Source: an uncultured archaeon (GTDB lineage: Archaea > Nanobdellota > Nanobdellia > Pacearchaeales > GW2011-AR1). From it: 64,000 nucleotides of DNA. A program made the position numbers and the translations under genes. Position 1 is the stretch's first letter. The number at the start of each line of letters is the position of its first letter. The notes beneath the pieces are model-generated. The model was not told the DNA's origin. It saw nothing but the letters and a program-made list of their open reading frames with translations, and did not search any database. This document shows, in pieces, positions 59,947-64,000 of the stretch. The stretch is taken from positions 1 to 64,000 of the forward strand of contig CALJLT010000032.1 of the NCBI GenBank assembly GCA_937982425.1. Reading direction: 5' to 3'.

Positions 59947-59959
59947 AAATGTTTAAATA
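59947..59959 (+). promoter_or_regulatory. Promoter AAATGTTTAAATA
   Basis: A near match to the shared AAACATTTAAATA elements, 21 bp before the ATG at 59981. Confidence 0.5.
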
Positions 59960-59980
59960 TTCTTTTAATTGGTTGAAGAT

Positions 59981-61339
59981 ATGGAAAATAAAAAATTTAA
60001 AATTATTTTAAGGACATATTTTTTAATTTTAATAATTCTTTTAGGAATATCTCCTTTAGTAAACTCCTCTCAATTATCAGAATTAAATTCAAACTTAAAA
60101 TGCAATAGTTTTTGGAAATGTTTTTTTGAAGAAAATTTTAATAAGGCAGACTTCAATCAAAAGAAAAAAATTTCTGAAGTAGAAGATACAATTTTTTTAA
60201 CTGAAGAAGAAAAAATTTTAGAAGAAGATTTTTCTCCAACAATGATAAGCACACCAATTGGTCCTCAAGGCGCTTGTTTAACCTATATTTATGAAACGCA
60301 ATGGGGAGGGTACGGAACAAGTTATTCTCAATTTGGAGAGATTCCTTCAGGCATAGATACAGATAATTTTGGAAATATATATGCAACAGATGCTTCAAAT
60401 GGGGTGATAAAAAAATTTGATTCAAATGGAAATTATCTTTTGTCTTTTTCTAGCTCAGCTAAAGATTTAGAGATAGATAACCAAGGAAATATTTTTGCAG
60501 TAACCCCCTCTTTAAATAAATTAGAAAAATTTAATTCGAATGGAAGTTTAATTAATTATTGGAACATCTCCATTTTAGGAACTTTAGATAAAATAGCTTT
60601 AGATTATTTTGGAAATATTTATATTTTAGATTACTCAGAAGGAAAGATTTTCAAATTCAACCAAAACATGAGTTTAATTGGTCAAGGAGGAGGTTTCGGC
60701 ACAGAAAATTATCAATTTGAAAATTCTCCTTTAGATATCGCAACAGATATTTATGGAAACGTATATGTATCTGAATACGAGAAGCAAATCAAAAAATTTT
60801 CTTCAAATTTAAGTCATATTTTTAGTTTTGGAAATTCTTCTTATGGGATCGCTTTAGACGGATATGGAAACATATATGCCACTTCCCCCTCAAAAAGATT
60901 AATATCCAAATATGATTTTAACGGAAATTTAGTTGATTCTTGGGATACATACGGAGTTTCAACGTGGCAATTTGAAAATGGAAGCCTTAGATCAATTGTT
61001 GTAGATAGTCTAGGAAAAGTTTACTTTCCTACAGTTTATGAATTACCCGGAAACAATTATCCTCCTTTTAAATATGTAATTCAAAAATTTTCCCCTCAAC
61101 CATGTGTAGAATGTTTTTCAGGATCACTAATAGGGGATGCTAATGGAGACGGATCAATAAATTCAGGAGATGCACATCTTATTGCAAAAGTTTTTGTAGA
61201 TTTAACTCCAAGACCTTCAAATATATGTTGCATAGATTCTAATGGAGATGGGGCAATAAATTCAATAGATTCTTTATTAGTAATGAAATATTTTGTAGGT
61301 TATCCAGATACAGGATTAGTTGGACAGTTTTGTAGCTAA
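59981..61339 (+). CDS. Secreted NHL-propeller protein with C-terminal dockerin
   Basis: ATG 59981 is preferred over an in-frame TTG at 59969. The product is about 452 residues: hydrophobic signal or anchor (YFLILIILLGISPLVNSSQL), a CNSFWKCFFEE motif like the CxxxFEC of its neighbours, one NHL-type propeller (about 85-380), and a dockerin domain (about 385-450) with two calcium repeats, GDANGDGSINSGDAHLIAKV and DSNGDGAINSIDSLLVMKYF. Dockerins bind cohesins in surface complexes. No cohesin gene is in the window. Confidence 0.87.
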   Translation: MENKKFKIILRTYFLILIILLGISPLVNSSQLSELNSNLKCNSFWKCFFEENFNKADFNQKKKISEVEDTIFLTEEEKILEEDFSPTMISTPIGPQGACLTYIYETQWGGYGTSYSQFGEIPSGIDTDNFGNIYATDASNGVIKKFDSNGNYLLSFSSSAKDLEIDNQGNIFAVTPSLNKLEKFNSNGSLINYWNISILGTLDKIALDYFGNIYILDYSEGKIFKFNQNMSLIGQGGGFGTENYQFENSPLDIATDIYGNVYVSEYEKQIKKFSSNLSHIFSFGNSSYGIALDGYGNIYATSPSKRLISKYDFNGNLVDSWDTYGVSTWQFENGSLRSIVVDSLGKVYFPTVYELPGNNYPPFKYVIQKFSPQPCVECFSGSLIGDANGDGSINSGDAHLIAKVFVDLTPRPSNICCIDSNGDGAINSIDSLLVMKYFVGYPDTGLVGQFCS

Positions 61340-61393
61340 ATAATAAATAGAAATCTTTAAAACCAATTCTAACAATAGATTAATATAATTTAA

Positions 61394-61473
61394 GCCTCCG
61401 TCGCATAGTGGTATTGCACCCGGCTTGAGACCGGGGCCCTTTGGGCTACCAGGTTCGATTCCTGGCGGGGGCG
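61394..61473 (+). tRNA. tRNA-Ser (TGA)
   Basis: Class II tRNA: acceptor GCCTCCG/CGGGGGC, anticodon stem CCCGG/CCGGG around CTTGAGA (TGA), long variable arm, T-arm CCAGGTTCGATTCCTGG, discriminator G as expected of tRNA-Ser. Confidence 0.95.
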
Positions 61474-61531
61474 TTTTCCAATATATTTTTTCTAACGTTA
61501 AATTTTTAAATAAATAATCCTCTAGGACATT

Positions 61532-61714
61532 ATGTTAATTGACGAAAAAAATTTGGAAAGAATTGAGATTAGTGAAGAATCTCGTAGAGCTATGTTTAGA
61601 TTCAAAATGAAATTTTATCTTACAGATAAAGTAAACCATGTTTTAGTTGAGCCAAGATACCTTAATGGATTGACAAAATTTGGAATAGAATATAAACTAA
61701 TAGAAAAAAATTAA
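61532..61714 (+). CDS. Small unknown protein
   Basis: A 60-residue charged protein beginning MLIDEKNLERIEISEESRRA, with a short beta-like end. No family recognised. A TATA-like TTTTTAAATAA precedes it by about 25 bp. Confidence 0.5.
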   Translation: MLIDEKNLERIEISEESRRAMFRFKMKFYLTDKVNHVLVEPRYLNGLTKFGIEYKLIEKN

Positions 61715-61840
61715 ACTCTGGATTTTAAATTGTTTTTACAGAATGCTTAATTTAGGGAATTAAGAATTTCTGTATGCTTTTTCTAAAATAAGAATTAAAT
61801 TTTTAAAATAATTTATAAAGTTAAATTTCTTTATTTTCAT

Positions 61841-62110
61841 ATGGAAAAAAGATTATTTTGGCCTTTTGGTTTATTAGGTTTATTTATATTAATAATGTTA
61901 GGGGGTTTATTTGGGTTTATTGGATTATGGGGATGGCAAATCCTATTCTTTAGTTATTTACTTCCTTTAATTTCAGCAATATTTTCATTAGTAAATTTAA
62001 TTTCAATAAAAAGAAGAAATATGCCTGGAAAAAATTTAGCTTTAAGTTCTTTAATAATCTCTCTAATTATTTTTTTCTTATTTCTTATTGCTTTTTTCTT
62101 CGGGTCTTAA
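61841..62110 (+). CDS. Small membrane protein (DUF4190-like)
   Basis: An 89-residue protein with three hydrophobic helices (about 10-31, 34-54, 65-87) and RRNMPGKNLALSSLIISLII, a pattern that recalls small DUF4190-like membrane proteins. Function unknown. Confidence 0.55.
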   Translation: MEKRLFWPFGLLGLFILIMLGGLFGFIGLWGWQILFFSYLLPLISAIFSLVNLISIKRRNMPGKNLALSSLIISLIIFFLFLIAFFFGS

Positions 62111-62188
62111 ATTTTTATCTATTGCTATTTAATATTTCAAATATAAGGAAGTAGTTTCCTATTTAAACTCTAAAATCTTCAAATAGAA

Positions 62189-62857
62189 ATGGAAAAGAGG
62201 AATTTCAAAAAAATAATTTTAATTACTCTTTTTTTATTTCTAATAACTTTTTTAGTAAATTCTTATTTTTCTAAAGGGATAATTTATAATTTTCTTAATT
62301 TAAATCCAGATTCAATAGTTAGATTTTTTGAGCCTTACAAAGGATGGGCTTTTTTGATTTATTTTTTAGTTATGGTTTTGGAAGTAATCTTAGCCCCTAT
62401 ACACCCTTTTCCTTTTTATGTTGCAGGAACAATTTTATTTGGTCCATTTTTAGCAGGAATCATAGCCCTTGCTGGAGGAGTTATAGGAGGAATAATTGCA
62501 TTTAAGATAGCAGAAAAACTTGGAAGAAGATATGTTGAAAGAATGATCTCAAGAAAGAAACTAAAAAAGTTTGATCATTTTTCAAAGAAGCATGGAACCT
62601 TATCTATTTTCTTATTAAGATTGAACCCTCTAACTTCGACGGATTTATGGAGTTATGTGGCCGGAATTTCAAAAATTTCGCTCTTTAAATTTACTTTGGC
62701 TACTCTTTTAGGATTAATTCCAGCAACTTTTTTACAAACTTATTTAGGAAATTCAATAAAGAATTACCCTATTCTATTCAAATCATTTTTAGTAATCCTA
62801 ATTTTATATCTAGTTTTAGCAATGTTTTGGATTATATATTCTTATAAGAAAAAATAA
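62189..62857 (+). CDS. DedA/TVP38-family membrane protein (SNARE-associated)
   Basis: The product is 222 residues with four or five membrane helices and the family core PFPFYVAGTILFGPFLAGII, GGIIAFKIAEKLGRRYVERM and LLRLNPLTSTDLWSYVAGIS. The Arg-x-x-Pro-like LRLNPLTS segment matches the VTT-domain re-entrant loop of lipid scramblases. It ends directly before the convergent AMP phosphorylase gene. Confidence 0.9.
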   Translation: MEKRNFKKIILITLFLFLITFLVNSYFSKGIIYNFLNLNPDSIVRFFEPYKGWAFLIYFLVMVLEVILAPIHPFPFYVAGTILFGPFLAGIIALAGGVIGGIIAFKIAEKLGRRYVERMISRKKLKKFDHFSKKHGTLSIFLLRLNPLTSTDLWSYVAGISKISLFKFTLATLLGLIPATFLQTYLGNSIKNYPILFKSFLVILILYLVLAMFWIIYSYKKK

Positions 62858-64000
62858 TTATCTAATTTTTATTGGTTTAGAACAATGATAATATTTTTCT
62901 GCTTCTCTTAATCTATTTTTTGATTCAGCATAAATTGTTAAAAGTAATTCACCTTTCTTTACCCTTTCTCTTGTTTTTTTATGAAGATAAACCCCTGCAA
63001 ATTTATCAACAGGGCATCCAGAAATTCTCGCTAAATCATTTATTTTTTTATTATGTATTTCAACAACTCTCCCATTTTTTGAAGAGAAAATATTTTTCTT
63101 TATTGCAGAATTTTCTATTTCTTTAATTTTCCCTCCCTGGGCTTCAATAATTTCTTTAAATTTTTCAAAAGCTTTTCCAGATTCTAATATTTCTCTTGCC
63201 ATATCCCTTCCTTTTTTTGTTATACCCACACTTTCAAAGATTTCTCCAGCTAAAAAAATAGATTTATTTTTAAGATCTTCTTCCCCTTTTTGTTTTGGAT
63301 TAAGAACATTTATAACATCTTTAATTTCCAAAGCTGGGCCAACACCCCTTCCTATAGGTTCTCTAGCAGAGGTTAATACAACTCTCATTTTTAATCCAAA
63401 ATGTTTACCCAATTTTTCAAATTTTCTTTTAAGTATTATTCCCTTAAATCTAGAAACTTTTGCGTTTTTTCCATAAGGAATATCAATTAAGACATATTTA
63501 CTCCCTGAAGCCAATTTTTTTGAAATTATCGAGGCCAAAAGCTGAGAAGTTGGATCAATTTTTAGAATCTTTTCAATCTTAATTATCTTAGAATCTGCTG
63601 GAACCATTCCTAGGCCCCCTCCCCAAGCTAGACAACCATTTGTTTTTTGGACAATTTTTTTTAATTTATCCATTTCAAATTCAACAGGAGATAAAACCTC
63701 AATTGTATCTGCAGTTCCAGCTGCGCTGGTGATTGCCCTAGAAGAAGTTTTTGGAAAAATAAGTCCTGCAGCGGCACATATTGAAACAACAATTGGAGTA
63801 GTTCTGTTTCCGGCAATTCCCCCAATACAATGCTTATCCACTACGTATTTATTTCTAAAAGACATTTTTTTTCCAGTTTCAGAGATTGCCTCTACAAGAG
63901 AAACAGTTTCGTTAAAGTCCATCCCCTTATCATACATGGCGCTTATGAACATAGCAATTTCCGGTTGAGATAAATTATTTTTAACAACATCCTGAATAAT
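62858..64000 (-). CDS. deoA: AMP phosphorylase (thymidine phosphorylase family), partial
   Basis: The frame is open to the window end at 64000, so the N-terminus is missing. The visible 381 residues include KHCIGGIAGNRTTPIVVSIC, ITSAAGTADTIEVLSPVEFE and GCLAWGGGLGMVPADSKI, the archaeal AMP phosphorylase signatures. It splits AMP with phosphate to adenine and ribose 1,5-bisphosphate, which the isomerase at 48000 uses. The first visible in-frame ATG (63952) is internal. Confidence 0.92.
   Translation of the reverse strand: MIQDVVKNNLSQPEIAMFISAMYDKGMDFNETVSLVEAISETGKKMSFRNKYVVDKHCIGGIAGNRTTPIVVSICAAAGLIFPKTSSRAITSAAGTADTIEVLSPVEFEMDKLKKIVQKTNGCLAWGGGLGMVPADSKIIKIEKILKIDPTSQLLASIISKKLASGSKYVLIDIPYGKNAKVSRFKGIILKRKFEKLGKHFGLKMRVVLTSAREPIGRGVGPALEIKDVINVLNPKQKGEEDLKNKSIFLAGEIFESVGITKKGRDMAREILESGKAFEKFKEIIEAQGGKIKEIENSAIKKNIFSSKNGRVVEIHNKKINDLARISGCPVDKFAGVYLHKKTRERVKKGELLLTIYAESKNRLREAEKYYHCSKPIKIR

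Overview
The window is AT-rich archaeal DNA, most likely from a small-genome DPANN archaeon of the Woesearchaeota/Pacearchaeota type. The archaeal genes include Orc1/Cdc6, a PolD small-subunit fragment, RNA polymerase subunits D, F and N, archaeal ribosomal proteins, prefoldin alpha, AglB, archaeal-order SecF-SecD, an archaeal RNase P RNA and AMP-pathway enzymes. The clade name is inferred from gene style only. The first 46 bases are an Illumina adapter, so the window begins at a contig end.

Layout. 0-2.5 kb: partial DP1 gene, orc1/cdc6, and a probable replication origin with inverted origin-recognition-box matches around an AT-rich tract, then a gene broken by a stop codon. 2.5-6 kb: a PRC-barrel protein and three winged-helix proteins, two of which share a coiled-coil / xQTx-repeat / winged-helix layout, then about 900 bp of gene-free AT-rich DNA. 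6-9.8 kb: uppP, a HAD hydrolase, a Xer recombinase, a ZIP transporter, a serine-recombinase fragment and PspC. 9.8-25.5 kb, mostly minus strand: the ribosomal/RNA polymerase operon. It is split: rpl18e-rpl13-rps9 lie about 11 kb from rpl21e-rpoF-DUF655-rps13-rps4-rps11-rpoD. The gap holds tRNA-Leu, a coiled-coil plus HerA-like ATPase pair, and about 8 kb of bacterial-type DNA.

That bacterial-type block (about 13.74-21.95 kb) is the strangest part. It has visibly higher GC and different codon use, three lipoprotein signal peptides, a LysM domain, many unrecognised membrane proteins, Rho-independent-type terminators, a repeated double-hairpin intergenic element, a repeated A-rich leader before ATG, and a 120-nt tRNA-like RNA with no D-arm. 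It is either a real insertion (phage, plasmid or bacterial) into an archaeal ribosomal operon or a chimeric assembly. The sequence alone cannot decide.

25.5-33.2 kb: rpoN, 5S rRNA, tRNAs Leu, Arg and Gly, secF-secD and aglB. 33.2-48 kb: a surface-glycan locus with glycosyltransferases, methyltransferases, a radical SAM enzyme, sugar-nucleotide enzymes, three steps of GDP-D-glycero-D-manno-heptose synthesis, a flippase and a GlcNAc-1-P transferase. With aglB these would build and transfer N-linked glycans. 48-54.5 kb: ribose-1,5-bisphosphate isomerase, prefoldin alpha, an EMC3-like protein, tRNA-Phe, RNase P RNA, small secreted proteins and the rpl1-rpl10-rpl12 operon. 54.6-64 kb: a giant three-propeller NHL surface protein with a tandem N-glycosylation-sequon hinge, an XPD/DinG-like helicase, an NHL-dockerin protein, tRNA-Ser, a DedA/TVP38-type protein and AMP phosphorylase running off the end. 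No CRISPR array or insertion sequence was seen.
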